Source: Saprospiraceae bacterium
GTDB lineage: Bacteria > Bacteroidota > Bacteroidia > Chitinophagales > Saprospiraceae
Direction: 5' to 3'
Assembly: GCA_028285545.1 (NCBI GenBank)
Contig: JANQPA010000058.1
Coordinates: 144,167-208,166, forward strand
Length of the DNA: 64,000 bases
Shown: positions 50,837 to 60,817 of the stretch, one piece after another
How the letters are laid out: each line of letters starts with the position of its first letter
Position numbering within the stretch: position 1 is the first letter of the stretch
Notes under the pieces: model-generated
What the model was told of the DNA's origin: nothing
The model's input: the letters and a program-made list of their open reading frames with translations, nothing else
Database searches by the model: none
Position numbers and translations under genes: made by a program

Positions 50837-51955
50837 TCACCCCTCTAAATATTTCTTTTGATAGTCAGCTGGGGTCATGTTTGTAATTTTTTTGAACCAA
50901 AAATAGAAAGTTGTTCTGGAGTTGAACCCTACATCATATCCAATAGAAGATACTTTGATGTTTTGGTAATTGGGATTGAGCAATAATTCCTTGGCTTCTT
51001 CTACTCGATAGGTATTAATAATTTCGGAAAAGGTCTTATGATGATGTTTATTGAGCAATTCAGATATGTGATGAGAGGGGATACTGGTTGCGGAGGATAA
51101 ATCACTTAATTTGTATTCTGTTTTTAAATAGGGTTTTTCTTCCTCAATATGAGTGATTAAGTTTTCCATTAGTCTCCCAGTATCCTGAACATTTAGGGTT
51201 GATCTCTTATATTTCTGATTAGTCATTGACGTCTCTGGAATCATCGGCTTAGGGGATTTGACAAATGAAAACGCATAAACATAAAAGGAAAAACTAATGA
51301 ATAAAGCCCCCAATTTATCTGCTTCAACAGCAAATGATTTATTAAAAAACTGTACAGTAAAAACCAGATAGACTAAGGTCAGAATTACAAGCTGAACAAT
51401 AATTATTCCTTTCAGCATACTAAGTCCATATCCTTTTTGTGCTTTTTTGGGGTATACCTGGCTCTTCTGATGGGTATAATTCCAACAGAAGATTAAATAA
51501 ACAATAGTATGTAATCCTTTAAACCAACTGAACAAAGCTATCTGTAAGGGAATAGGGCTTTCCTGCCTCCATTCAATATAATTCAACTTAAATTCATCTG
51601 ACTGGAGATAAAAGGGAAGAAAAAGCCCGCTGAATAAAATAAAAGGCAGGAAATGTAGAAAGTCCTTTTTTTCAAATTTATCATCTGTTTTATAAATCGA
51701 CAAAATATACAACCAAAATAAAGGCCCTAATAATAAAGGGATGGTTTCTCCTACCCGATAAAAAGCAAGATTTTTTTTTATAGAAAACAATTGAGTGGCC
51801 CACTCCGGGATTAACAAGAAAACATAACAGGCAAGTAAAATAAGCAATAGTCTTAAAGGTTTTTTGCGCCTGTTTTTAAGCGACATTAATACCATCATTA
51901 GAAATAGGCCTTGGGCAAGGCCTATACTAAAAATTATTAGCCAAAAATCTTTCAT
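50837..51955 (-). CDS. Membrane-bound AraC-family regulator, copy 2
   Basis: 372 residues with seven hydrophobic segments over about residues 5-225 and a C-terminal AraC helix-turn-helix (about 280-370) nearly matching that of 46159: IPSHHISELLNKHHHKTFSEIINTYRVEEAKELL and SIGYDVGFNSRTTFYFWFKKI. The membrane parts differ, so the two probably sense different signals but bind similar DNA. Gene spacing: 53 bases from the serine hydrolase, 68 bases to the S41 gene. Confidence 0.88.
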   Translation of the reverse strand: MKDFWLIIFSIGLAQGLFLMMVLMSLKNRRKKPLRLLLILLACYVFLLIPEWATQLFSIKKNLAFYRVGETIPLLLGPLFWLYILSIYKTDDKFEKKDFLHFLPFILFSGLFLPFYLQSDEFKLNYIEWRQESPIPLQIALFSWFKGLHTIVYLIFCWNYTHQKSQVYPKKAQKGYGLSMLKGIIIVQLVILTLVYLVFTVQFFNKSFAVEADKLGALFISFSFYVYAFSFVKSPKPMIPETSMTNQKYKRSTLNVQDTGRLMENLITHIEEEKPYLKTEYKLSDLSSATSIPSHHISELLNKHHHKTFSEIINTYRVEEAKELLLNPNYQNIKVSSIGYDVGFNSRTTFYFWFKKITNMTPADYQKKYLEG

Positions 51956-52008
51956 TCTGCCAAGATAAGCCTGTACAAGTATTCGTTCAAACCCAAAAAG
52001 ATGGGATT

Positions 52009-53412
52009 TTATATTTTCTTACCCTTTACGCTAGCATTGATTCTAAAAATTTCTCCACCCAATTCATCCCCATTGACTTTCAGGCGAATGGGCATGATTC
52101 CGATTTGGATAGGAGGTACACCTCCTCCAATTGCAAATATCCAAAGTTCATCATTCAGCCAAAAGACATCGGCAATTTGGAATTTCTGAATACCTACAAA
52201 CTCAAAAAAACCAGGCTTTTGCTTGCTTGCCAGACTCAATTTGCCCGGTAATTTATTTTGGCCTATGGTTATTTCCAAATCATATTCATTCTCCTGGTTA
52301 TGATCCACCTCATGAACTTCTTTTCCTTCAATCGCTGCCAATAATCGAATAGAAAGAGCCTGAAATTCCCCTCGTTCCAAGGGAGCGTTTCTCATATTTG
52401 ACACTATGGCGATAGTCAAATTTTCCTTAGGAAAAACCAATAGTCCACTGGTGGTCCCTGGAGTTTTTCCATCTCCCCAATACATTAGTCGTTCGGTCCA
52501 GTCCAACCGTTGCCCCCATCCCAGGCCTTCTTTGCTTTTTAGGGAGGGATTTATTTGATAGGGTGCACTTAATATTTCAAGATCTTGCTGACTAAAAACA
52601 TCCGAAGAAAAAGTGTGGTTGGCTCCAAATTTAGCCAAATCAATAGCAGTAGATAAAAAACCGCTGCCTGCCCATCTGCCACTAAGGTCAATATATGGGG
52701 CATGTTCCGGCTCACGGTTTTGATCATATTGGTAAAAACCGGTACGTTCCTTGATTATCTTCTTCTGATCATCCGTTTCAGTATGTTTCATTTGTAGCGG
52801 TTCAAAAATGAGTTCACTCATAGCCTCTTCAAAAGATTTGCCTGTAACCGCTTCAATAACAGCTGCCAAAACTGTATAGGCATAACTCGAATAGGTTATT
52901 CCTTGTCCTGGCTGATGCAATAAAGGGCGATTAACAAATTTACTGATGGCCTCTTTAGTAGAGGTGTAATGATGAACATCCAATGCATCAGGTACATCTT
53001 GATAATGGCCTATACCGCTGATGTGATGAGCAATTTGTCTTATGGTAATGGCCTGCCAGCTATCAGGTAAGGAATCAAGGTACTGGGATATAGGTTCATC
53101 CATTGAAAGCTGGCCAGCCTTATGTAATTGGTAAATCGCTGTTCCGGTGAATAATTTTGAAACACTGGCAATTCTGAATTTAGTAGCATCTGTAACAGGA
53201 GCCTCGTATTCCAGGTTGGCCATTCCATAATTTTTACTCCAAATAACTTCATTTTTATAAGCAACCGCAACAGAAAGACCAGGGATTTTACTCTCATCTA
53301 CCAATCTCTCCAGTAATTGATCGCAAGCCAATAGAGCTTCATCAAAAGATTGTCCAAAAGAAAAATAGATAATGCTAAAAAATAACAGCCCAGTGTTAAA
53401 AAAATTTCTCAT
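52009..53412 (-). CDS. Exported serine hydrolase of the beta-lactamase class C family
   Basis: 467 residues, signal peptide ending at YFSFGQ. S-x-x-K is SVSK (S83, K86, in RIASVSKLFTG). The Y-x-N equivalent is in GITYSSYAYTVLAAVIEA, and WGDGKTPGTTSG carries the K-T/S-G-like third motif region. The extra C-terminal domain (about 370-467) is beta-rich. Typical of esterase/D-aminopeptidase relatives rather than true beta-lactamases. Sixteen bases after the DUF2911 gene, same strand. Confidence 0.88.
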   Translation of the reverse strand: MRNFFNTGLLFFSIIYFSFGQSFDEALLACDQLLERLVDESKIPGLSVAVAYKNEVIWSKNYGMANLEYEAPVTDATKFRIASVSKLFTGTAIYQLHKAGQLSMDEPISQYLDSLPDSWQAITIRQIAHHISGIGHYQDVPDALDVHHYTSTKEAISKFVNRPLLHQPGQGITYSSYAYTVLAAVIEAVTGKSFEEAMSELIFEPLQMKHTETDDQKKIIKERTGFYQYDQNREPEHAPYIDLSGRWAGSGFLSTAIDLAKFGANHTFSSDVFSQQDLEILSAPYQINPSLKSKEGLGWGQRLDWTERLMYWGDGKTPGTTSGLLVFPKENLTIAIVSNMRNAPLERGEFQALSIRLLAAIEGKEVHEVDHNQENEYDLEITIGQNKLPGKLSLASKQKPGFFEFVGIQKFQIADVFWLNDELWIFAIGGGVPPIQIGIMPIRLKVNGDELGGEIFRINASVKGKKI

Positions 53413-53428
53413 TAATTATCGATTTGTA

Positions 53429-54313
53429 TTATTTTTTATCGGAAAGTTTTTGCTCCCATTTTTTTTGTGATGAGATTATTTTTTTATAAAAATATTGGCT
53501 CCGGGAATCACTTTTATCTTTTGTTTTTTCTATGACAAGCTTTGCAACTTCAATAGCTTCCTCCCAGCGTTCCATTTTCTCTAATATGCTTGACTTTTGA
53601 AGAAGACTAGATAGGTTTTCATCCAAGGCCAGGGCAGCATTTATCCATTTCAGAGCCTCTTCATAATCTTTTAATTCATCCATGTAGTATTGAGCCGCAA
53701 AAAAACCAGCCTGCCAGTCAAAAGCCGAAGCAGCAGATTGCCGAACAGTAGATGACAGATCTACTTTTACTGGAACAGCTATACCCCTTTCGCCCCATTG
53801 AATATTGAGGGTGGCCTGTCCTGGTTTAAAGTCCTGAAAGTAGTATAACAAAGCTTCCTGATGTGGGACTTCCAGCAGTGCAGTTTTAAACCTAAGTACA
53901 TCCAAAGATTTATCATAAGTAAAGGCTCCCCATTGATTTGGCCTACTATTAAGAATGAAGGTACACTCATCAGAAGAATGGGCCAGTAAAAATAAGGCGT
54001 AGGTTCCGGCCTGCACGACAGTGGTGTCTATTTGGATGGGCGTATCAAAACTTATGGTAGTAGCCTCGTTGGCTCCAGCCCTCCAAACTTTATTTAAGGG
54101 AATGACGCCCTTTTCACCCCATATGCTTCTTCCTTTTGCATTAGGTCTGGAATAATGGATATCTACATTGGTCACACCAATAACCTGGCTGAGGCTGGCC
54201 TGAGGGCTTTTTCTTGGTACTTTCCAACCATAACCAGATGGGAATTGGGCGCTACATGGCAAAAAGAATAGGCTTATAAAGATCCCTGTGAAAATAGTTT
54301 GTATAAGCTTCAT
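53429..54313 (-). CDS. DUF2911 protein with C-terminal TPR region
   Basis: 294 residues from the ATG at 54313, which gives a proper signal peptide (MKLIQTIFTGIFISLFFLPCSAQ); the frame is open further to 54379. DUF2911 core: SQVIGVTNVDIHYSRPNAKGRSIWGEKGVIPLNKVWRAGANEATTISF, then AGTYALFLL and FTYDKSLDVLRF. The C-terminal 80 residues look like TPR helices (YEEALKWINAALALDE, WEEAIEVAKLVI). Function of DUF2911 is unknown. First gene of the four-gene minus-strand group. Confidence 0.87.
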   Translation of the reverse strand: MKLIQTIFTGIFISLFFLPCSAQFPSGYGWKVPRKSPQASLSQVIGVTNVDIHYSRPNAKGRSIWGEKGVIPLNKVWRAGANEATTISFDTPIQIDTTVVQAGTYALFLLAHSSDECTFILNSRPNQWGAFTYDKSLDVLRFKTALLEVPHQEALLYYFQDFKPGQATLNIQWGERGIAVPVKVDLSSTVRQSAASAFDWQAGFFAAQYYMDELKDYEEALKWINAALALDENLSSLLQKSSILEKMERWEEAIEVAKLVIEKTKDKSDSRSQYFYKKIISSQKKWEQKLSDKK

Positions 54314-54711
54314 AATATTTACATTGAGTGATTTAATAAAAACAATGGCTATCACTCTTAAATATAGGGCTTGTAGCACCAGATGAGCATTACAAGCCTT
54401 TGTTTAATTTTGTATTCTAACAGTCATTGATTTGTATAATGATTCCTTGGTGGACATAAAAACAAGATTTTATCTTCACCCCAAAAATCGGCAAACAATA
54501 TCCTTTTGGATGTTTCTGAAAAATTACTACCCAAAATTGATAGAATTGTCTCATTTTTTTTTTCGAGATAATTATCCTGACCAAGTGATCAAAAAATTTG
54601 ATTGGATATCAGTTTGCCTTGGCTGCGATTGGCCCGATATATTTTTTTGAGAAAATAAAACTTAGTTGCTACAACAAACGTTATGATAGCTTAGTAAACA
54701 AACTCTAGAAA
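54314..54711. other. Divergent spacer with one hairpin
   Basis: No gene is supported; a 72-codon frame here has no ATG near its start. GGCTTGTA (54368-54375) and TACAAGCC (54391-54398) pair around a 15-base loop. The promoters of the DUF2911 group and the M16 gene must be here, but no box stands out. Confidence 0.4.
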
Positions 54712-57576
54712 ATGATTGACTCAAAGACCACCTCATTCCCTTTTGAAACTGTAAAAGACGATTTTTTAAACGTAAAAAAATATACCCTATCCAATGGGCT
54801 CAGTTTATTTTTAAGTGTTAATAGAGATGAGCCTCGGATATTTACCAATATTGCCGTCCGTGCGGGATCCAAACAAGACCCACCTGAAACTACAGGTCTT
54901 GCCCACTATATGGAGCACATGCTTTTTAAAGGTACCAGCAAAATCGGAACACTAGACTGGGAAAAAGAAAAAGCCTATCTAGAAAAGGTGTCTGATCTTT
55001 ATGAATTGCACAGACAAACCAAAGAAGAGGATAAAAAGAAAGAAATTTATAAAGAGATAGACCGGCTTTCAAATGAGGCAGCACGCTTGGTGGCACCCAA
55101 TGAATACGATAAACTAGCCAGTTCAGTGGGTGCACAAAAAACCAATGCCTATACCTGGGTAGAACAGACCGTTTATGTTAATGAAATCCCTTCCAATGAA
55201 ATCGAGCGTTGGATGGAGTTAGAATCCGAACGTTTCCGAATGATGGCCCTGCGTTTATTTCATACTGAATTGGAAACGGTATATGAGGAATTTAACATCA
55301 CACAAGACAATGATTACCGAAAGGTCAGCAAAGTAATGCGTTCGGCCTTATTCCCAAAACATCCCTATGGTACTCAAACCACAATTGGAGAGCCGGAACA
55401 TTTAAAAAATCCTTCACAGAAGAACATCCAGCGTTTTTTTAATACTTATTATGTACCCAATAATATGGCCATATTGCTGGCAGGGGACTTTGACCCCGAC
55501 CAGGTTGTTCGCTGGGCAGAAAAATATTTTGGAAGCTATGAGGAAAAGGAAATTCCTCCTTTCCATTTTGAAGACCAACCCGAAATCAAAACTCCTATTG
55601 TAAAGGAGGTTGTTGGTAAGGAAGCTCCATTTGTTCAGCTAGCCTGGAGATCTGACAAGGCAAAAAGCCAAGACCACCTTTTTTATATACTGATCAGTAA
55701 TATTCTATATAATGATAAGGCAGGTTTGATGGACCTGTACCTTAATCAGAAACAAAAAGTCCTAAGTGCTTCTTCATATTATCTACAGCATGAAGATTAC
55801 GGCATTTTTAGTATTTATGGCAGGCCTAGAGCAGAGCAATCCTTAGAAGATGTGACCACCTTATTATTAGAGCAGATTGAAAAATTAAAATCCGGAAATT
55901 TTGCTGATTGGCTCCTGGAAGCCATTATTAATGATTTACAACTTGAGCGTTATACCCTGGCCGAATCCAACCAGGCCAGAATCAATGCAATGACGAACGC
56001 TTTTATTTTGGGAATGTCCTGGGAAGATTATCTTCAGCAATTAGAGCGTATCAAGCATATAAACAAGGAAGAAATCGTTCAGTTTGCCAATAAATTTTTA
56101 AAGGATAATTATGTTGTAGTACACAAAAAACAAGGAGAGGATAAATCGGTCATAAAGGTCGATAAACCTCCCATAACAGCCATTCCTTTGGATCGGTCAG
56201 CCACTTCAAAATTTGGCCAGGATTTTCTCCAGAAAAAAGGGCCTAGATTATCTCCAGTATTTGTTGATTATGATCAGGCAATTAAGGTTCAACATTTAAG
56301 TAATGGCATCAAGGTCAGCAAAGTCAGAAATCCTCATGGCCACCTTTTCCGAATGGATTTCATCTTCGAAATGGGAAAAGCCTCAGACCTGCTATTACCT
56401 TTAGCCTTTAGTTATTTGCCATACCTGGGAACATCGAAATATAGTGCCTCACAAGTACAGCAGAAATTGTATCAATTGGGATTATCGATCGATTATTATT
56501 CAGCGATGGAGCGTTCCTACATCAGCATTTCGGGTCTGGAGAAATCTTTGGAAGAAGGTTTAGAGCTCCTGGAACATATTATAAAAGAAGCCCGCCCAGA
56601 TCAAATTGCTCTTCAGAATGTAGTAATGGATATTTTGACAAAAAGAGAAAATGCTCAACAAGATCGAAATTTTATCCTTCGAACGGGCTTATTAAATTAT
56701 GGTAAATATGGGGAAGATTCTCCATTGAGTTTCAAGCTGCGAGCATCGGAATTAAAAAGTGTACAACCAGAGCAATTGCTTCAATTGATTAATCAAATCT
56801 TTGACTACCAACATGAAGCTTATTATTATGGCCAGAACGAACTAAGGGAAGTTGTTCAACTTCTTCAAAAGCACCATCATTTATCAGAATCTCTGCGTCC
56901 TGTGCCTAAACCCAAACAGTTTGCCACCCTTGATAATCCTCAAAACAAAGTATTCATTCTCGATTTTCCGATTGTCCAAACGGACATTTTAATGGTTTCT
57001 AAAGGAATTTCTCATTTCGACCTGAAAGAACATCTTTATAGTAGTATATATAATGATTACTTCGGATACGGTTTATCTTCTGTTGTATTCCAGGAAATAA
57101 GAGAAGCCAGAGCCCTGGCTTATTCTACCTACGCCATGAATGAAACTCCTACTAAAGTCAATAAGTCTCATTTCCTGAAAGCTTATGTAGGGACTCAGCC
57201 TGATAAACTGAAAGAGGCTGTTAATGCATTGTATGGAATAATAAAAGATATGCCGGTAGTCGAATCTCAAATTGAAAATACTCGTCAATCAATCCTTAAA
57301 AAAATTGAAAGCGAAAGGATTACCCCTTCCAAACAGTTTTGGCAATACAAGCGCAATTTGGATCGAGGAATTGAAACAGATATCCGCAAGGATCTTTATG
57401 AGTTCATGCAAAATATGAGTCCGGAAAAACTGCTTAATTTCCAAAAAGAGAGGATACAGAATCGACAATTCAACTTTTTATTACTTGGAGATCAAAATAA
57501 GCTTGACTTGGATTTTCTATCCACTATAGGGCCTGTCCAGGAAATTAGTTTAAAGGATGTTTTTGGAGAAAAATAA
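54712..57576 (+). CDS. M16-family zinc metallopeptidase (two-domain, no signal peptide)
   Basis: 954 residues. The inverted zinc motif H-x-x-E-H is HYMEH (H65, E68, H69), with a third acidic ligand in ELETVYEEFN near residue 192, further along than usual because of a charged insertion at about 85-135. A second, inactive M16 domain fills about 500-900. Domain order and length fit the insulinase/pitrilysin-like type. No signal peptide is seen, so it is probably cytoplasmic, acting on peptides. Overlaps the next gene by 20 bases, so they are co-translated. Confidence 0.9.
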   Translation: MIDSKTTSFPFETVKDDFLNVKKYTLSNGLSLFLSVNRDEPRIFTNIAVRAGSKQDPPETTGLAHYMEHMLFKGTSKIGTLDWEKEKAYLEKVSDLYELHRQTKEEDKKKEIYKEIDRLSNEAARLVAPNEYDKLASSVGAQKTNAYTWVEQTVYVNEIPSNEIERWMELESERFRMMALRLFHTELETVYEEFNITQDNDYRKVSKVMRSALFPKHPYGTQTTIGEPEHLKNPSQKNIQRFFNTYYVPNNMAILLAGDFDPDQVVRWAEKYFGSYEEKEIPPFHFEDQPEIKTPIVKEVVGKEAPFVQLAWRSDKAKSQDHLFYILISNILYNDKAGLMDLYLNQKQKVLSASSYYLQHEDYGIFSIYGRPRAEQSLEDVTTLLLEQIEKLKSGNFADWLLEAIINDLQLERYTLAESNQARINAMTNAFILGMSWEDYLQQLERIKHINKEEIVQFANKFLKDNYVVVHKKQGEDKSVIKVDKPPITAIPLDRSATSKFGQDFLQKKGPRLSPVFVDYDQAIKVQHLSNGIKVSKVRNPHGHLFRMDFIFEMGKASDLLLPLAFSYLPYLGTSKYSASQVQQKLYQLGLSIDYYSAMERSYISISGLEKSLEEGLELLEHIIKEARPDQIALQNVVMDILTKRENAQQDRNFILRTGLLNYGKYGEDSPLSFKLRASELKSVQPEQLLQLINQIFDYQHEAYYYGQNELREVVQLLQKHHHLSESLRPVPKPKQFATLDNPQNKVFILDFPIVQTDILMVSKGISHFDLKEHLYSSIYNDYFGYGLSSVVFQEIREARALAYSTYAMNETPTKVNKSHFLKAYVGTQPDKLKEAVNALYGIIKDMPVVESQIENTRQSILKKIESERITPSKQFWQYKRNLDRGIETDIRKDLYEFMQNMSPEKLLNFQKERIQNRQFNFLLLGDQNKLDLDFLSTIGPVQEISLKDVFGEK

Positions 57577-58513
57577 ACACCAACAGGATCATTTTCAGGA
57601 AATATTTGATCCCATTCTTGATTCTTCAGAGGTCAAAGTTTGGGTTAAACGGGACGATCTGGTAAGTGGGGCTGAAGATTTAGCTTTTTGCGGAAATAAA
57701 TGGTGGAAACTAAAATATAATTTACTGCATGCCAAGGCTGAAGGTCATTCTTCACTCCTTACCTTTGGGGGGGCCTATTCAAACCACATCGCTGCTGTTG
57801 CTAGTGCAGGTAAGCAATATAATTTTAAGACCATTGGGCTCATCCGTGGGCAAAAAGTTCTGCCCCTTAACCCAACCCTACAATTTGCCTTAGAAAAGGG
57901 AATGAAATTACATTTCCTTAGTCGAACCGAATATCGACAAAAAAATGAAAAACATTTTTTGAAAGACCTGAAAGAACAGTATGGTTCTTTTTATTTAATC
58001 CCTGAAGGAGGTACCAACCAGCTGGCCTTGAAAGGTACTAAGGAATTGGGCTGTGAAATCTTATCCTTTTTTGATCAGAATGGACCTGAGTATATTACCG
58101 TTTGCTGTGGCACCGGAGGTACTGTAGCCGGTATTATTTCTGCTACCAATGAATCCAACAAAGTATTGGGCTTTTCGGTATTAAAAGGAGATTTTTTAAC
58201 CGAAGAGGTATCTCATCTAATGAAAGAATATCATTCAACCCTCCCAAAGAACTGGAGTATTCAAAATGATTACCATTTTGGTGGATATGCCAAATTCAAT
58301 TCCAACTTGATCGATTTTATCAATTGGTTTGCAGAGGATAAGAAAATTCAATTGGATCCCATTTATACGGGTAAGATGATGTATGGCTTATGGGATTTAA
58401 TAAAGAAAGGTTTCTTCCCTAAAAACAGTCGCATCGTGGCGATTCACTCAGGAGGACTTCAGGGGATAGCAGGTTTTAATCAAAGATTTGATAATCTAAT
58501 AAAAACAAAATAA
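57557..58513 (+). CDS. PLP-dependent D-cysteine desulfhydrase/ACC deaminase-like enzyme
   Basis: 318 residues of the tryptophan-synthase-beta fold. VWVKRDDL, then CGNKWWKLKYNL with the Schiff-base lysine, GGAYSNHIAA (pyridoxal loop), PEGGTNQLALKG, and CGTGGTVAGI (phosphate loop). This is the 1-aminocyclopropane-1-carboxylate deaminase/D-cysteine desulfhydrase group, whose members differ in substrate. The gene starts inside the end of the M16 gene and stops directly at a terminator, so they form a two-gene unit; a link between peptide breakdown and amino-acid handling is possible. Confidence 0.88.
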   Translation: MFLEKNKHQQDHFQEIFDPILDSSEVKVWVKRDDLVSGAEDLAFCGNKWWKLKYNLLHAKAEGHSSLLTFGGAYSNHIAAVASAGKQYNFKTIGLIRGQKVLPLNPTLQFALEKGMKLHFLSRTEYRQKNEKHFLKDLKEQYGSFYLIPEGGTNQLALKGTKELGCEILSFFDQNGPEYITVCCGTGGTVAGIISATNESNKVLGFSVLKGDFLTEEVSHLMKEYHSTLPKNWSIQNDYHFGGYAKFNSNLIDFINWFAEDKKIQLDPIYTGKMMYGLWDLIKKGFFPKNSRIVAIHSGGLQGIAGFNQRFDNLIKTK

Positions 58514-58540
58514 AAATGGCTTGCAGAGTGCAAGCCATTT
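58514..58540 (+). terminator. Hairpin terminator after the PLP enzyme
   Basis: 12-bp stem (58514-58525 with 58529-58540), loop GAG, followed by a T-rich stretch. Lies between convergent genes. Confidence 0.9.
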
Positions 58541-58554
58541 CTATTTTGTTTTTA

Positions 58555-60594
58555 TTACTTCAAGTTCACTCTTCCAAATCGCTGTCCATCATCATACCTA
58601 ACGACATAAGCGGTTGGGAATCCGTTGTTTTTCACATTTTGCAAAGCCTGTTTTGCTTCGTCAGCTGAGAAATATCTGGCCAACAATACACGAGTCAGGC
58701 TTTTTTCAAGAAGGAATTCCGTTTCGATATCCCCGAATCCGATGACCTTGTCAAAAATAGATTTAGTGGGATCAAATTTTCGAAGAGAAACCATCTGTAC
58801 TTTGTAATAAGTTCCATTAAATCTTGGAGCCGTTGATCGGTATTCCAGGCGATCAGAGGGTGCCATTCCTCTGGCAGTATATTCCACCTCTTCTTCTCCA
58901 ATAGGATTATTTGGATTTTCTTCAGGTGCATTAGGATCACCAAAGACCTCTTCTTTTTCTTCTTCTTTAGGAGGATCAGTCTCAACAGGTGGATCGGTCT
59001 CAACAGGATCTGGAATGTCCGGAGTCATATAAACTGGCTGTCCATAAGTGGTTTTATCAGGGTCCGAAGTAACAATCTGATAGGAAGTCGGATCATATCC
59101 TGCTCTTTCAATTTCCACTCTAAATCTTCTGTTGGGAATTAAATCAAACTGGTAAGCCCCTGTTGGGAAGGAACGATTAAATAACAATACGTCCGTATTA
59201 TCCGGATTGATTTGATAGAGCGAAACGGTAATTTCAGCTAAAGGAGCATTTGTAGCCGCATCAAATACATTTCCTGAAAGAAATAATTCTTTTGGCTTAC
59301 TTCCTATTCTAAATAAGTCATCATGCAGGGTACCTACTTTTTCGCTGGGATGAGATCTATTAGATGAAAGGAAACTGGTCCCAGAGTTTGCATCTTTATA
59401 AAAATAGTAATCATCGGCGCTTGAATTATAAGGAAGCCCCATGTTCTCTGGAGAAGCCCAGCTGTTTCCATATCCCCTTGATTTTACCACATCAAAGCCA
59501 CCAATAGACAAGTGACCATTGGAAGCAAAATAAAGTGCCTGTTCTGCTGGGTCGAAAAAGGGTGTAATTTCATCGCCAATGGTATTGATAACCGGACCTA
59601 AATTAACTGGGTCATTAAATTGGTTATCAGAGCCTGTCATGCTGCGGGTAGAGAACCAAATATCAAGTCCTCCTTTTCCACCAGCTCTGTTGGAAGCAAA
59701 ATAAAGGATTTCTTGTGTTCCTTGCTGGATAACAAAAGGATGAGTACTGGTTACCCCTGCGGCATTAATCCGATCAGGTAGTGTTTCTGGTTGTGACCAT
59801 GCGTTTCCTACCCGGCGAATAACAAATATTTCGCAACGAGAGGTCAGATTATTGAAGCCCTTATCGTCATTACATATGGTAAAGTAAAAACGCTGACCAT
59901 CGGCACTTAGCGAGCCATGGCAGAAGTTTTCGTTTTGAATAACAGGGAAGTTCTCAGGGATTGTCCCTTTGGCCCAATTATTATTCGCTTCCTGTGTGCG
60001 ATAAATACGTGCTCTGCCTCCCATGGTTGACGAGTAATATAACACGTCATTTGAGAAGGCAATAGGAGCAAACTCGTTGGCATCGGTATTGACAGAAGTT
60101 GAGATGTGAGTTAGTTCAAGGTCTGGAGGCCCCTGGGTTAGTAATTGACTTCCCAAATCACAGCCTTCTATTTCTTTTTGTACAATTTCTTCCAATATAG
60201 CCTTTCCTTTTCCAGTATAGGATTTACGAAATTGATCGAAAGCTTCTTTTGCCTTTTCATAGCGGCTATCTCTTTTAAGACTACGGGCATATTTTAGTCC
60301 AACCAAAGCGAAGTCGTCATTTTTATCCTTAACATAGGCATAAGCTTCTACTGCTTTGCGATAATTACGCAAAGTATAATAAGCCTCTCCAGCTTTAAAG
60401 ATCAGTTCTTCTTTTTTTGGTTTTTTCTTATAAGCCTCTTCATAGTTTTTTGCAGCCTCGGCAAGATCCCCTTTCTCCATTAATTCATCGGCTAATTTTG
60501 CTTGTTTTTTCCAACTCAATTTTTTCTGGGCTGAGAGGGAGGAGGAAATTAAAAACAAGCCCAAAAACAATAAAACAAGTTTGTTTGCCATCAT
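58555..60594 (-). CDS. PorE-like envelope protein: TPR, beta-propeller, CNA-B/CRD and SPOR-like domains
   Basis: 679 residues with a signal peptide (cleavage near SLSAQ). TPR repeats about 30-140, a PD40-type propeller (about 160-430; YYSSTMGGRARIY, YFASNRAGGKGGLDIW, YFASNGHLSIGGFDV), a carboxypeptidase-regulatory/CNA-B domain (about 440-525), a Pro/Glu linker, and a C-terminal SPOR-like region (about 595-679: YYKVQMVSL, LARYFSADEAKQALQNVKNNGFPTAYVVRY). The TPR-propeller-CRD order matches PorE of the type IX secretion system, which ends in an OmpA-type domain; here a SPOR-like domain takes its place. Both kinds bind peptidoglycan. Possible role: anchoring T9SS or gliding machinery. Confidence 0.8.
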   Translation of the reverse strand: MMANKLVLLFLGLFLISSSLSAQKKLSWKKQAKLADELMEKGDLAEAAKNYEEAYKKKPKKEELIFKAGEAYYTLRNYRKAVEAYAYVKDKNDDFALVGLKYARSLKRDSRYEKAKEAFDQFRKSYTGKGKAILEEIVQKEIEGCDLGSQLLTQGPPDLELTHISTSVNTDANEFAPIAFSNDVLYYSSTMGGRARIYRTQEANNNWAKGTIPENFPVIQNENFCHGSLSADGQRFYFTICNDDKGFNNLTSRCEIFVIRRVGNAWSQPETLPDRINAAGVTSTHPFVIQQGTQEILYFASNRAGGKGGLDIWFSTRSMTGSDNQFNDPVNLGPVINTIGDEITPFFDPAEQALYFASNGHLSIGGFDVVKSRGYGNSWASPENMGLPYNSSADDYYFYKDANSGTSFLSSNRSHPSEKVGTLHDDLFRIGSKPKELFLSGNVFDAATNAPLAEITVSLYQINPDNTDVLLFNRSFPTGAYQFDLIPNRRFRVEIERAGYDPTSYQIVTSDPDKTTYGQPVYMTPDIPDPVETDPPVETDPPKEEEKEEVFGDPNAPEENPNNPIGEEEVEYTARGMAPSDRLEYRSTAPRFNGTYYKVQMVSLRKFDPTKSIFDKVIGFGDIETEFLLEKSLTRVLLARYFSADEAKQALQNVKNNGFPTAYVVRYDDGQRFGRVNLK

Positions 60595-60817
60595 TAAATG
60601 ATTTTGTAATAGTGCGTGTTTTGTTAAATTTTTTCAGTATCAGTTCGGTATCAGTAAGTTTTCAAAATTCCTGTGTTAAAATAGTATTCTTTTCTGTGAA
60701 AATAAAAATAATTGTTTATTCTTCACCGCCACTTTCCTAATGCTGCTAATGAAAACACTGATGAATTCATGCTTATTAGGTCCGTTCATGTGATAGATGA
60801 TGCAGGGAAGATGTGTA

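Noticed and set aside
54432..54650. 72-codon open frame in the DUF2911/M16 spacer
   Set aside because: It begins at TTG, has no nearby ATG or ribosome-binding site, and shows no recognisable motif.
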